NCBI GenBank assembly: GCA_020633495.1
Contig: JACKDR010000013.1
Span: 62,001 to 126,000 of the forward strand
DNA: 64,000 bases
Reading direction: 5' to 3'
Source of the DNA: Kofleriaceae bacterium
GTDB lineage: Bacteria; Myxococcota_A; Polyangia; Haliangiales; Haliangiaceae
This document shows, piece after piece, positions 17,059 to 25,294 of the stretch. The notes beneath the pieces were generated by a model, which was not told the DNA's origin, ran no database searches, and saw only the letters and a program-made list of their open reading frames with translations. Within the stretch, counting starts at the first letter, position 1, and each line of letters starts with the position of its first letter. The translations under genes and the position numbers were made by a program.

Positions 17059-18210
17059 GTGGAAGTAGCCGTCTCTCCTGAGCATCCCGCCTCGTCTCGT
17101 GGCAACCGGCCCCGGTTCGCCCCCGACAACGGGTTCCGCAAGCGCCTCGACGAGCGCGTCGCCGCGTACTTCGCCGACACCGGGCGGTCGCCGCACGGTG
17201 GCTGGCGGATGCGCCTCAAGACCGCCTCGATGCTGGCCTGGTTCGGCGCGTCGTACGCGTTCCTGGTGTTCGTGGCGTCGACGTGGTGGCAGGGCGTGCT
17301 CGGCGCGACGTCGCTGGCGTTCGCGATCGCCGGCATCGGCTTCTCGATCATGCACGACGCCAACCACGACGCGTACTCGAAGCACAAGCTGGTCAACCGG
17401 CTGCTCGAGCGCACGCTCGACATGCTGGGCGCCAGCTCGTACATCTGGCGCTGGAAGCACAACGTCTTCCACCACACGTACACGAACGTCGAGGGCGCCG
17501 ACAACGACATCCACCTGCTGCCGTTCGCGCGCCTGGCGCCGACCCAGCCGCGGCGCCGGATCCACCGCTTCCAGCACCTGTACATGTGGGCGCTGTACGG
17601 CTTCACCGTCTACCACATGCACTTCACCGAGGACTTCCTCAACGTCAAGCGCGGCAAGGTCGGCCCCCACCACTTCCCGCGGCCGCGCGGCCTCCGCCTG
17701 TTCGAGGTCTTCGCGTCGAAGGCGTTCGTGCTGGCGTGGTCGCTGGCGATCCCGATGTTCTTCCACACCTGGTGGGTCGTGCTCGCCTTCTACGCCTCGC
17801 TGTGGTTCGCGGTCGGCATCATCCTCGGCGTCGTCTTCCAGGTCGCGCACTGCCACGACGAGGCGCCGTTCCCCGAGCCCGATCCGGTGACCAACCGCAT
17901 CGACAACGCGTGGGCCATCCACCAGGTCGAGACCACCGCCGACTTCGCGCCGCACAACCCGCTGATCACCTGGTACGTCGGCGGGCTCAACTTCCAGATC
18001 GAGCACCACCTGTTCCCCAAGATCTGCCACGTCCACTACCCGCGCCTCGCCGGGATCGTCCAGGACGTGTGCACCGAGTTCGGCGTCCGCTACACCCAGT
18101 TCCCGTCGTTCGTGTCGGCGGTGGCGTCGCACGGCCGGATGCTGCGCCGCATGGGCACCGCCCCGGACGCGCTGCCCGCGGCGGCCGCGACCCCGGCGGC
18201 GGCGGCCTGA
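17059..18210 (+). CDS. Membrane fatty acid desaturase, front-end (delta-5/6) type
   Basis: Di-iron integral-membrane desaturase of 383 residues. Three histidine boxes are visible: HDANH (99-103), HNVFHH (134-139) and QIEHH (313-317). A Gln in the third box is the mark of front-end desaturases that act near the carboxyl end of polyunsaturated chains. Hydrophobic stretches lie between the boxes (LAWFGASYAFLVFVAS, VVLAFYASLWFAVGII). No cytochrome b5 domain is fused, so electrons must come from a separate donor. Start GTG 17059. A broken PepSY-like membrane gene follows 74 bp downstream. Confidence 0.93.
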   Translation: MEVAVSPEHPASSRGNRPRFAPDNGFRKRLDERVAAYFADTGRSPHGGWRMRLKTASMLAWFGASYAFLVFVASTWWQGVLGATSLAFAIAGIGFSIMHDANHDAYSKHKLVNRLLERTLDMLGASSYIWRWKHNVFHHTYTNVEGADNDIHLLPFARLAPTQPRRRIHRFQHLYMWALYGFTVYHMHFTEDFLNVKRGKVGPHHFPRPRGLRLFEVFASKAFVLAWSLAIPMFFHTWWVVLAFYASLWFAVGIILGVVFQVAHCHDEAPFPEPDPVTNRIDNAWAIHQVETTADFAPHNPLITWYVGGLNFQIEHHLFPKICHVHYPRLAGIVQDVCTEFGVRYTQFPSFVSAVASHGRMLRRMGTAPDALPAAAATPAAAA

Positions 18211-18284
18211 GCGCCTGACCGGCGGGTCGGTCGCGCGGCGCCCCCACGGCGCCGCGCGCGCGCGCCGCGTAGACTGCGGGCTCG

Positions 18285-18807
18285 ATGAAGCTCCTGCGCA
18301 AGCTGCACTTCTACCTGGGCGTGTTCTTCGCGCCCGCGATCATCTTCTTCGCCTTCAGCGGCATGCTGCAGCTGTGCGAGCTGCACGAGGCGAGGGCGGC
18401 GACGAGCCCGCCGCCTGGATCGCCAAGCTCGCCGAGATCCACAAGATCCAGAGCATCGCGGATCCGCCGGCGCGGCCGCCGCGCGCCGCGCCTGCCGCCG
18501 ACCGCGCCGCCGACGCCGCGCGCCCGCCGATCGCGGCGGCGACGGCGACCACGACGACCGCGCCCCCCGCCGGCGCCCGGCCCGGCGCCGGGGCGCGCCG
18601 CCCGCCGGCGCGCCGCGCCCGCAGCGGCGCCCGATCCCGCGCTCGGCCGGGCTCAAGGTGTTCTTCCTGCTGATGTCGCTGGGGCTGATCGCGTCGTCGG
18701 TGCTCGGCATCGTCATGGCGTTCCAGTACCGCCGCGATCGCCGGATCATCATCGGCCTGCTGAGCGCCGGCATCATCCTGCCGGTGGGGTTCCTGCTGCT
18801 CCTGTGA
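18285..18807 (+). pseudogene. PepSY-associated TM-like membrane protein, two frameshifts
   Basis: Starts at ATG 18285 with MKLLRKLHFYLGVFFAPAII and FFAFSGMLQL, the opening of PepSY-associated transmembrane proteins. Frame changes near 18385-18395: the next frame continues with EGGDEPAAWIAKLAEIHKIQ, which fits after CELHE. A second change within the GC-repeat stretch 18480-18640 leads to the final helix (LKVFFLLMSLGLIASSVLGI) and stop 18805-18807. Assembled, the product is about 174 residues: two membrane helices around a periplasmic Pro/Ala-rich loop. All three frames read sensibly, so consensus errors are likelier than decay. Role unknown; it follows the desaturase gene. Confidence 0.65.
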
Positions 18808-18828
18808 GCGCCGGCGCCGCGTCGCGGC

Positions 18829-20121
18829 TCACCACGCCAGGCCGGCGTCGGCGGCGACGTCGAGGCAGGTGTAGCGGTCGCGGATCTCGCGGGCGTGGCG
18901 CCGCGCCGCCGCGAACAGCGCCGGCGACCAGCCCAGCGCCGCGGCCTCGGTCGGCGCGCCCGCCGCGGCCAGGACGCCGCGCAGCCGGTCGGGGCCGAGC
19001 GCGACCGCGGCGAGCCGGGCGCGGATCGTCGTCCAGCCGGCGACCAGCCGCGCGTTGACGGCCTCGGCGCCGGCGTCGTCGAGCAGCTTGGGCGCGACCT
19101 CGTCCCAGCAGGTCGCGCCCGCGGCGGCGCCGAAGTGGGCGAGGACGTCGGCGCGGGTCAGCCGGCTCGCCCGCAGCCGCGGCGGCGCGTCGGCGTCGAG
19201 GAGCCGCGCCTGCAGCGCGGCCATCGCGACGGTGCAGACGCCGATCTCCTCGCCGTGCAAGGTCCGCGGCCGGTCGGCGTCGCCCATCATCGCGACGTAG
19301 TGGGCGAGCAGGTGCTCGCCCTGGCTCGCCGGGTAGCTGCCGCCGCAGATCGTCATGCCGAAGCCCGACAGCACCAGCGTCCGGACCAGGTGGCGGAGCG
19401 CGGCGGCGTCGCCGGCGACCAGCGCCGCCGGCTCGGCCAGCAGCGCCTCCTCGTCGGCGGCGAGCAGCGCGAACGGCGCCTCGCGGTAGGGCCGGTCGCG
19501 CACCAGGTGGGCCAGCAGCCAGTCGACCTGCGCGGTGGCCCGGCACACGCTGTCGCCGAGGCCGGCGCGGATCAGCCGCGCCGGCGCCGCGGCCAGGACA
19601 CCGAGGTCGAAGAACACGCCCCGCGGGGTCGCGGTCCGCACCGAGCGCTTGACGCCGCCGTCGAGGACCGACGCGCTGACCGAGGTGTAGCCGTTCATCG
19701 ACGGCGCGGTCGCGAACACCACCTGCGGCACGCCGCGGGCGTGGGCGACCAGCTTGGCGAGGTCGTTGAGCGTGCCGGCGCCGACCGCGACGACGGCGTC
19801 GGCGCGCGGATCGGCGGCGGCGACCAGGCGCGCCACCGTCGCCGCGTCGGCGTGGGGCTCGCGATCGAGGACCAGCGGCTGGACCGCGTAGCGCGAGCCC
19901 AGCGCCCGCGTCACCCGCGCGCCCATCGCGGCGTCGGTGTCGCGATCGGCGATCACGACCAGGCGCGGCCCGAGCCCGAGCGCCGCGACCAGCTCGACCT
20001 CGTCGCCGTCGAGGTCGTCGGCAACGACGACCGCCCGCGCCTCGGCGGCGAGCAGCTCGCCGGTCGCGGGATCCGGATAGCGCCCGGCGAGCAGCAGCTC
20101 GATCGGATCAGCGGCAGGCAT
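18829..20121 (-). CDS. araM: sn-glycerol-1-phosphate dehydrogenase (AraM/EgsA family)
   Basis: 430 residues. Reduces dihydroxyacetone phosphate to sn-glycerol-1-phosphate, the stereo-form used in archaeal lipids and by some bacteria. Evidence: nucleotide site VVAVGAGTLNDLAKLVAHA, substrate and metal region FATAPSMNGYTSVSASVLDGGVK (given here in two overlapping parts: FATAPSMNGYTS and SASVLDGGVKRS), SGFGMTICGGSYPASQGEHL with metal-ligand histidine, and LHGEEIGVCTVAMAALQ. Length and order match AraM-type dehydrogenases of the iron-alcohol-dehydrogenase superfamily. ATG 20121 lies inside the end of the TIM-barrel gene (14-bp overlap), so the two are coupled. The physiological use of G1P here is unknown. 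Confidence 0.88.
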   Translation of the reverse strand: MPAADPIELLLAGRYPDPATGELLAAEARAVVVADDLDGDEVELVAALGLGPRLVVIADRDTDAAMGARVTRALGSRYAVQPLVLDREPHADAATVARLVAAADPRADAVVAVGAGTLNDLAKLVAHARGVPQVVFATAPSMNGYTSVSASVLDGGVKRSVRTATPRGVFFDLGVLAAAPARLIRAGLGDSVCRATAQVDWLLAHLVRDRPYREAPFALLAADEEALLAEPAALVAGDAAALRHLVRTLVLSGFGMTICGGSYPASQGEHLLAHYVAMMGDADRPRTLHGEEIGVCTVAMAALQARLLDADAPPRLRASRLTRADVLAHFGAAAGATCWDEVAPKLLDDAGAEAVNARLVAGWTTIRARLAAVALGPDRLRGVLAAAGAPTEAAALGWSPALFAAARRHAREIRDRYTCLDVAADAGLAW

Positions 20122-20788
20122 CGAGCACCGCACGCAGCTGCGACCGCAGCGACCCGAGGTGCGGAGCGAACGAGCCGTCGAACGCGGCGGTCCCGACGGT
20201 GAAGGCGTCGACGCCGGCGTCGGCGAGGGCCCGGACCTGCTCGGCGCGGCCGACGCCGCCGGCGACCAGCAGGACGCCGGGCGTGGCGGCGCGCGCGGCG
20301 CGCACCAGCTCGAGCGGCGCGGCCTCGGTGGCGCGGTACGCCAGCAGGTCGACGCCGGCGCAGCCGCGCGCCGCGAACCGGGCGCAGTCGGCCTCGACGT
20401 CGGCGGCGCTGCCGCCGAGGCGCGTCGGGTGGTCGAACGGGCGGCCCGGGAACGGCAGGTAGGCGACGTCGCTGCCGGCGAGGATCGCCAGGACCTCGTC
20501 GACCTGGGTGCCACCGAGCAGGCGATCGACGCCGAGCTCGCGCGCGACCCGGGCCGAGCGCAGGCACGCCTCGGGCGTCGTGCTCACGACCTCCATGTAG
20601 CTGGTCGCGCCCATCGCCTTGATGCGGCGGTGGATCGCGTCGAGCTCGGCGGGCGTGACCCCGACGTCCTTGAAGCCGATGTGGGTCAGGCCGACCGACG
20701 CGATGTCGTCGAGGACGTCGAGCCCGTCCGCCACCGTCTGATCCGCCCTCGTCAGCATGAAGACGAAGTCCATGCCTCCAGTGAGCAC
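20108..20788 (-). CDS. TIM-barrel protein with C-terminal phosphate-binding motif
   Basis: 226 residues from GTG 20788 (ATG 20773 is also possible but sits one base from a GGAGG). Beta/alpha repeats are clear: DFVFMLTRADQTVADGLDVL, GLTHIGFKDVG, GATSYMEVVSTT, GVDRLLGGTQVDEVL, GCAGVDLLAYRA, GVLLVAGGVGRAEQVRALAD and GVDAFTVGTAAFDG. The last two are the Gly-rich phosphate clamp of HisA/TrpF-like barrels. Exact enzyme not recognised. It is upstream of and overlaps the glycerol-1-phosphate dehydrogenase. In archaea the next step after that enzyme is also done by a phosphate-binding TIM barrel (GGGP synthase), but the N-terminal motifs here do not match that family. Confidence 0.75.
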   Translation of the reverse strand: MLTGGMDFVFMLTRADQTVADGLDVLDDIASVGLTHIGFKDVGVTPAELDAIHRRIKAMGATSYMEVVSTTPEACLRSARVARELGVDRLLGGTQVDEVLAILAGSDVAYLPFPGRPFDHPTRLGGSAADVEADCARFAARGCAGVDLLAYRATEAAPLELVRAARAATPGVLLVAGGVGRAEQVRALADAGVDAFTVGTAAFDGSFAPHLGSLRSQLRAVLDACR

Positions 20789-20839
20789 CCCCGCCCGCGC
20801 GATTGCAACCGTGGGCTCGGCGCGAGCGCGGGGCCGCCG

Positions 20840-21712
20840 CTACAGCAGGAGCGCCAGCTTGTGGCGGTAGGCGTCGGACAGCGGCGAGCGGATCCCGGCG
20901 AGGCTGAAGATCACCAGCATCGCCTTGCGGGCGGCCTCGTCGTTCCACTTGCGGGCGCGCTCGACCAGCCCGAGCAGGCCGTCGAGCGCGGCCGGCAGGT
21001 CGCCGTCGAGCAGGTGGTGGATCGCCCGGGCGAACGCGGCCTCGTGATCACCGGGATCGGCGGCGAGGCGGGCGTCGAGGGCGGCGGGATCGCCGGCGGC
21101 CAGCGCGGCGCGGCCCAGCTCGATCGCCGCCAGGATCGCCTGGGCGGCGTCCCACTCGGGCGCCGCGGCGGGGATGGCGCGGACGTGGGCGTCGGCGGCG
21201 TCGAGCTCGCGCGCGGCGAGCCCCAGCCGGGCCAGCACGAGGTGGGCGGCGCCGGCGCCGGCGCCCTCGGGATCGGCGGTCAACGACGCCTCGGCGGCGG
21301 CGCGGGCGCCGGCGGCGTCGCCGGTGGCGAGGGCCAGGGCCGCGCGGGCCGCGGCCTGCGACGCCTCGGTCGGCAGGTGCTGGTCGAGGAAGGCGCGGAC
21401 CCGCGGCGCCGGCAGCGCGCCGACGAACTCGCCGACGACCTTGCCGCCGTGGAACAGCTTGACCGCGGGGATGCTCGAGATGCCGTAGCGCGACGCCACC
21501 CGCGGGTTGTCGTCGGTGTTGAGCTTGACCACCTCGACGGCGCCGGCGCGCTCGGCGGCGATCTGCTCGAGCACCGGCCCGAGCATGCGACAGGGGCCGC
21601 ACCAGGGCGCCCAGAAGTCGACGAGGATCGGGGTGTCGTGGGAGCGCTCGACGACGGCGCCGTCGAAGTCGGCGTCGGTGACCTCGAAGACCTGGCCGGC
21701 GGCGGCGGTCAC
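20840..21712 (-). CDS. cnoX: Thioredoxin-TPR co-chaperone, YbbN/CnoX type
   Basis: 290 residues. An N-terminal thioredoxin domain (1-110) has ILVDFWAPWCGPC (Cys 38 and 41), VVKLNTDDNPRVASRYGISSIPAVKLF and GKVVGEFVGA. The rest is TPR-like alpha-helical repeats (AALALATGDAAGARAAAEASL, then LARLGLAARELDAADAHV) with the typical YbbN end RKWNDEAARKAMLVIFSL, and YRHKLALLL. In E. coli CnoX protects proteins from oxidation and passes them to GroEL. This copy keeps both active-site cysteines, so it may also be an active reductase. Start GTG 21712 is set by GGAGG six bases upstream. Confidence 0.9.
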   Translation of the reverse strand: MTAAAGQVFEVTDADFDGAVVERSHDTPILVDFWAPWCGPCRMLGPVLEQIAAERAGAVEVVKLNTDDNPRVASRYGISSIPAVKLFHGGKVVGEFVGALPAPRVRAFLDQHLPTEASQAAARAALALATGDAAGARAAAEASLTADPEGAGAGAAHLVLARLGLAARELDAADAHVRAIPAAAPEWDAAQAILAAIELGRAALAAGDPAALDARLAADPGDHEAAFARAIHHLLDGDLPAALDGLLGLVERARKWNDEAARKAMLVIFSLAGIRSPLSDAYRHKLALLL

Positions 21713-21898
21713 GACCGACCTCCGTGGCGGTGGGCGGGCGAGGTGGCGCCGGGGCGGCGGCCGAGGTCGGGGATGGTGCTGCGCATGGGAGCTCCAAGCT
21801 AACCACGCGGAGGCGGGGACGCACGGGGGTGCGGCCGGCTGCCGCGTTGACCGAGCCCCTGCGGTGACTACGTGGGAGCCAGCAGCAAGGAGGCCACC

Positions 21899-22162
21899 GT
21901 GACCGAAGATCTCCGAGGCACCTTCGACAGGATCGCGTCCGACGTCCGCCGCATGGTCGACGAGGTACGGGTCAAGGTCCACCTCGCCGGGATGGACGCC
22001 CGCGACGCGTGGACGAAGCTCGAGCCCCAGCTCGCCCGCTTCGAGGCCCAGGCCAGCAAGGCCACCAGCGAGGTCAGCGCCGAGCTGCAGGCGATGGGCA
22101 CCGAGCTCAAGCAGCAGCTCGAGAAGCTGCGCGACCGGGTCCGGGACGCGTCGGCCAACTAG
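21899..22162 (+). CDS. Small coiled-coil protein (87 aa)
   Basis: GTG 21899 follows AAGGAGG by five bases, which sets the start. The 87 residues are almost wholly helical and charged (DLRGTFDRIASDVRRMVDEV, LEPQLARFEAQASKATSEVS, ELKQQLEKLRDRVRDASAN), with heptad-like spacing and no membrane segment. No family recognised; it resembles small phasin-like or DNA-associated helical proteins only in general composition. A membrane-protein gene follows 89 bp downstream. Confidence 0.75.
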   Translation: MTEDLRGTFDRIASDVRRMVDEVRVKVHLAGMDARDAWTKLEPQLARFEAQASKATSEVSAELQAMGTELKQQLEKLRDRVRDASAN

Positions 22163-22251
22163 GTCGCGCGGCGGCGCGTGCGCGCCGGCCCGGGCGCGCT
22201 GGCGCGCCGGCCCGGGTTGCGCCGCGGCGGGCGGCGGGCGATCGTCGGAGG

Positions 22252-22782
22252 ATGTCGCCCGTCGTGCTGTCGGTCGTGGCCGCGGTGGTGGCGGTGGCCG
22301 CGGCGCTGGTCGCGTGGCTGCCGTGGTTCGTCCGCGCCATCAACCACGTCGTCTTCTACCAGGTCTGCATGAAGCTGATCGCGGCGGGCAACCTCGACCG
22401 GCTCCGCAAGCTGTGCAACGCGGCGCCGCGCAGCCCGATCGCGCAGGCGGTCGAGCTGGCGACGGTCGAGGTCCAGAAGCTCGACGGCGAGATCGGGGCC
22501 GCGGCCACGGTCGCGGTGGCCGAGACGTTCCGCAGCACGATCCGGGTCGGCCTGCAGACCGCGATGCGACCGTGGGCGTGGGCGGTCGCGATCGGCGCCG
22601 CCGGCGTCTGCGTCTACGCGGTCGTCGTCGACGGCGCGCCGACGGTCGCGCTGGCTGGCCCGGCGGTGGCGCTCGTGATCGCCGCGCACGTCCGGCAGAT
22701 CGCGCAGAGCCTGGCGCGCGGCGGCGCCGCCGGCCTCGAGCAGATCGTGCCGGCGCTGCTGGCGACCCGCGCCGCCCGCTAG
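22252..22782 (+). CDS. Hypothetical inner-membrane protein (176 aa)
   Basis: ATG 22252 directly follows TCGGAGG. An N-terminal membrane helix (VVLSVVAAVVAVAAALVAWL) is followed by a conserved-looking helical segment (VCMKLIAAGNLDRLRKLCN, APRSPIAQAVELATVEVQKL). Two more hydrophobic stretches lie at about 105-150 (WAWAVAIGAAGVCVYAVVV, VALAGPAVALVIAAHV). The layout, a helix then a cytoplasmic helical hairpin with AETFRSTIRVGLQTA and two helices, recalls MotA/ExbB-type proteins in shape only. No partner gene of that system is nearby. Function unknown. Confidence 0.7.
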   Translation: MSPVVLSVVAAVVAVAAALVAWLPWFVRAINHVVFYQVCMKLIAAGNLDRLRKLCNAAPRSPIAQAVELATVEVQKLDGEIGAAATVAVAETFRSTIRVGLQTAMRPWAWAVAIGAAGVCVYAVVVDGAPTVALAGPAVALVIAAHVRQIAQSLARGGAAGLEQIVPALLATRAAR

Positions 22783-22813
22783 CGCAGCGCTGGCGCCCCG
22801 GCGCCCCGGCCGG

Positions 22814-23416
22814 CTAGTGGCACCACACGCTGACGTCGAGCTCGACGAGGGCGCGGGGGCCGAAGAACGCGCGCGCCGCGGCGCCGGTGACGACGTCGTC
22901 GTCGAGCTGGCCGGCGACCACGTACCAGTCGGGATCGGTGTCCTCGTCGTCGCGCCGGGCGAAGCTGCACCGGACCCGGTCGGGGCCGTTGGCGACGCAG
23001 ACCAGCGAGTCGACCGCGCGCGAGGTCCGCGCCATGACCTCGTCACCGCGGGCGCCGAGCTGCAGGCCGAGGCCGTCGGTGATGCCGGGCTGGAGGATGC
23101 GCACGCCGCAGCCCAGCTCGGCGACCACCGCGCCGGCGGCGTCGCGGACGACGTTGCGCTCGACCCGGCAGGTCCCGAACGTCCCGGTCGGCGCCGGCTC
23201 GTCGGGGTTGTCGTACGCCGCCCACGCGAAGCGCTCGAGCTGCTGGTAGACGTCGGCGGCGGCGAGCGCCGGGGCGTCGGGGAAGCACGGCGTCGCGGCG
23301 GAGGCGGGCGCCGCGGCGGCGCCTGGGGCGGCGGCGGGCGCCGGCGACGGGGCCGGCGCGGCGTGGGCGCACCCGGCCAGCGAGGCGGCGGCGACGGTCG
23401 CGATGAGCGGGCGCAC
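22814..23416 (-). CDS. Putative lipoprotein (200 aa)
   Basis: GTG 23416 gives MRPLIATVAAASLAGC, a short lipoprotein signal with Cys 16. An Ala/Pro linker runs to about residue 42. The mature domain is Cys-containing (TPCFPDAP, FGTCRVERNVV, AELGCGVRI, DSLVCVANGPDRVRCSF) with strand-like segments, ending LVELDVSVWCH. Five to seven cysteines suggest disulfides outside the cytoplasm. No family recognised. It lies downstream of the radical SAM and membrane-protein genes on the same strand and may be co-transcribed. Confidence 0.72.
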   Translation of the reverse strand: MRPLIATVAAASLAGCAHAAPAPSPAPAAAPGAAAAPASAATPCFPDAPALAAADVYQQLERFAWAAYDNPDEPAPTGTFGTCRVERNVVRDAAGAVVAELGCGVRILQPGITDGLGLQLGARGDEVMARTSRAVDSLVCVANGPDRVRCSFARRDDEDTDPDWYVVAGQLDDDVVTGAAARAFFGPRALVELDVSVWCH

Positions 23417-23443
23417 GCGCGGTCAACGACCGGCGCGCCGGGT

Positions 23444-24112
23444 TCATTTCGTCGCCGCGGCGCGGACCGCGCGGCGCGCGCGATCGCGCGCGGCAGCCAG
23501 GGGCCGCCGGGCGCGGGCGAGGCCGCGGGCGCAGGCGACGACGCCGGCGACCGCGAGCGGCGTCACGATCACCAGGACCAGGCACTGCTGCAGCAGCCGC
23601 GACGGCCACAGCGGCTCGATGCGCACCGTCGACGTCACGCAGCCCTGCCCGCCCGCGTCGGTGGTCGTCATCACCAGCGCGGCGTACCCGACCAGCGCGC
23701 CGAGGGTCAGCAGCGCCCAGCGCGTGGCGGTGGTCACCGAGGCGCGGCGCCACGCCCCCAGCGCCGTCGCGGCCGCCGCCAGCGCCGCCACCGCCAGCCC
23801 GACGTCGCCGGCGGGCTCGGTGCCGTCGGACCACTCGTGGACCTCGCACGGCTCGGCGGGCCCGCGGCAGAACCCGAGCTCGACCGGCGGACACCGGTCG
23901 CGATCGTTGCGGTAGCGCGCGTAGCCGGGCAGGAAGCAGCACGCCGCGGCGACGATCGCGGCCGCCACCACCACGACGACGCCGGCGCGCACCAGCCAGC
24001 GGACGTGGCCGGCGAGCTCGGACGGCGGCGCCGCGACGGACGCCGCGACGGACGCCGCGACGGACGCCGCGACCGGCTCGACGGACTCCTCGGGCGACGC
24101 GGGCTCGGGCAC
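23444..24112 (-). CDS. Hypothetical membrane protein with Ala/Ser/Val repeat (222 aa)
   Basis: The frame is open well upstream, but GTG 24112 follows GAGGAGG by about five bases and is preferred. The protein opens with an acidic Pro-rich stretch and an AASVAASVAAS repeat, then four hydrophobic helices (about 45-65, 95-115, 125-145 and 165-190). A short non-membrane loop between helices one and two carries cysteines (RCPPVELGFC, PAEPCEVHEW). The C terminus is Arg-rich. Not recognised. It follows the radical SAM gene by 26 bp on the same strand. Confidence 0.68.
   Translation of the reverse strand: MPEPASPEESVEPVAASVAASVAASVAAPPSELAGHVRWLVRAGVVVVVAAAIVAAACCFLPGYARYRNDRDRCPPVELGFCRGPAEPCEVHEWSDGTEPAGDVGLAVAALAAAATALGAWRRASVTTATRWALLTLGALVGYAALVMTTTDAGGQGCVTSTVRIEPLWPSRLLQQCLVLVIVTPLAVAGVVACARGLARARRPLAAARDRARRAVRAAATK
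24030..24065 (-). repeat. Three 12-bp direct repeats inside a membrane-protein gene
   Basis: Three identical 12-bp units (GCCGCGACGGAC on the plus strand) plus a partial fourth encode the AASVAASVAAS stretch. The unit length keeps frame, so copy number can change without breaking the gene. Confidence 0.85.
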
Positions 24113-24138
24113 GGGCTCCTCCTCGGTGGCGAGGTCGA

Positions 24139-25176
24139 TCAGGCGACCAGGCGCAGCCGCGGGCTGCGCTGACCGGTGACCGGCGGCGGCGCCTCGGCCG
24201 CCGGCGCCGCCGGGGCGATCGCGAGCGGCGCGCCGTCCTGGGCGCGCCAGCGATCGAGCTTGCTGGCGTGGTGGGCGAAGGCGATCGGGCAGCGCGCCGC
24301 GCACGGCTTGGGCGCGGCGAACGCGCGCCGGATGTCGGCGACGGTGTACGCGGCCAGCGGCGTGCCGGGCTCGCCCATGCGGGGCTGGCACAGGTGCACG
24401 AGGCCGTCCTCGCAGACCATGAAGGTCCGCGCGCCGGCGGGACACTTCCACCGCATCTCGCCGCGATCGAGCAGCTCGCGGGTGAAGTCGTCGTCGAGGA
24501 ACGCCGGCAGGCGACGGCCGAGCCGGCGGATCTGATCGTAGGCGGCGCGGGTCGCCGCGTCGGGCGGGATCAGCTCGCCGCGGGCGTCGCGCACCAGCGA
24601 GCAGTTGGCGGCGAAGCCGAAGCCGACCACGGTGCGCGCGACCGCGAGCGCCTCGTCGGGCGCGCCGGTGCCGAGCACGGTGTTGACCCGGACGTGGAAC
24701 CCGGCGTGGCGGGCCAGCAGGCGCAGCTTGGGCAGCAGCGGCTTGAGCGACTTCTTCGACACCGCGTCGGGGCGGGCGTTGTCGATGCTGAGCTGCAGGC
24801 CCCACAGGCCGGCGTCGTTCAGCGCCTCGATCACGGCCCGGGTCAGGAGGTAGCCGTTGGTGTTGAGCAGCGGGACCATGCCGCGGGCGCGGACGTGGCG
24901 GACCAGCGCGACCAGGTCGGGGTGCAGCAGCGCCTCGCCGCCGGTGAGCGTGACGAAGATCGAGCCCAGGCGCGCGAGGTGATCGATGCGGGCCTCGAGG
25001 ACGTCGCGGGGCACCGGCGGCGACACCTTGTCGTACTCGAAGCAGTAGCCGCAGCTGAGGTTGCAGCGCCGGGTCACCACCAGGTGGGTGATGATCGGGC
25101 GATCGGGATCGAGGGCGGCGGCGGCGAGGCGGGCGGCGAGGCGGGCGTCACGGAGGGTCGGGCGGGGGCGTGACAT
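24139..25176 (-). CDS. Radical SAM protein with SPASM-like C-terminal cysteines
   Basis: 345 residues. CNLSCGYC (Cys 38, 42, 45) is the iron-sulfur site that binds S-adenosylmethionine. GGEALLHPDL, PLLNTNGYLL, LQLSIDNARPDAVSKKS and NTVLGTGAPDEAL complete the barrel. The C-terminal part has further cysteines (WKCPAGARTFMVCEDGLVHLCQ in two parts: WKCPAG and MVCEDGLVHLC; later PCAARCPIAF) in a SPASM or twitch-like pattern for extra clusters. The family includes peptide-modifying and cofactor-building enzymes. No small precursor peptide is evident next to it, although a repeat-containing membrane protein and a Cys-rich lipoprotein follow. Start ATG 25176. Confidence 0.88.
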   Translation of the reverse strand: MSRPRPTLRDARLAARLAAAALDPDRPIITHLVVTRRCNLSCGYCFEYDKVSPPVPRDVLEARIDHLARLGSIFVTLTGGEALLHPDLVALVRHVRARGMVPLLNTNGYLLTRAVIEALNDAGLWGLQLSIDNARPDAVSKKSLKPLLPKLRLLARHAGFHVRVNTVLGTGAPDEALAVARTVVGFGFAANCSLVRDARGELIPPDAATRAAYDQIRRLGRRLPAFLDDDFTRELLDRGEMRWKCPAGARTFMVCEDGLVHLCQPRMGEPGTPLAAYTVADIRRAFAAPKPCAARCPIAFAHHASKLDRWRAQDGAPLAIAPAAPAAEAPPPVTGQRSPRLRLVA

Positions 25177-25294
25177 GTGGTCGGACCTTTGCGAGGCCCG
25201 TGCCGTACGCCAACCCCGCGCGATCGCGTGGCCGGGGTGGTGGATTCCTGGCAGCCGCCGTCGGAGCGGCCGCCGGTGAGCCGTCAGGTGCGCG

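Noticed and set aside
18829..20788. Archaeal-type GGGP synthase for the TIM-barrel gene
   Set aside because: Only the general phosphate clamp is shared; the N-terminal motifs differ.
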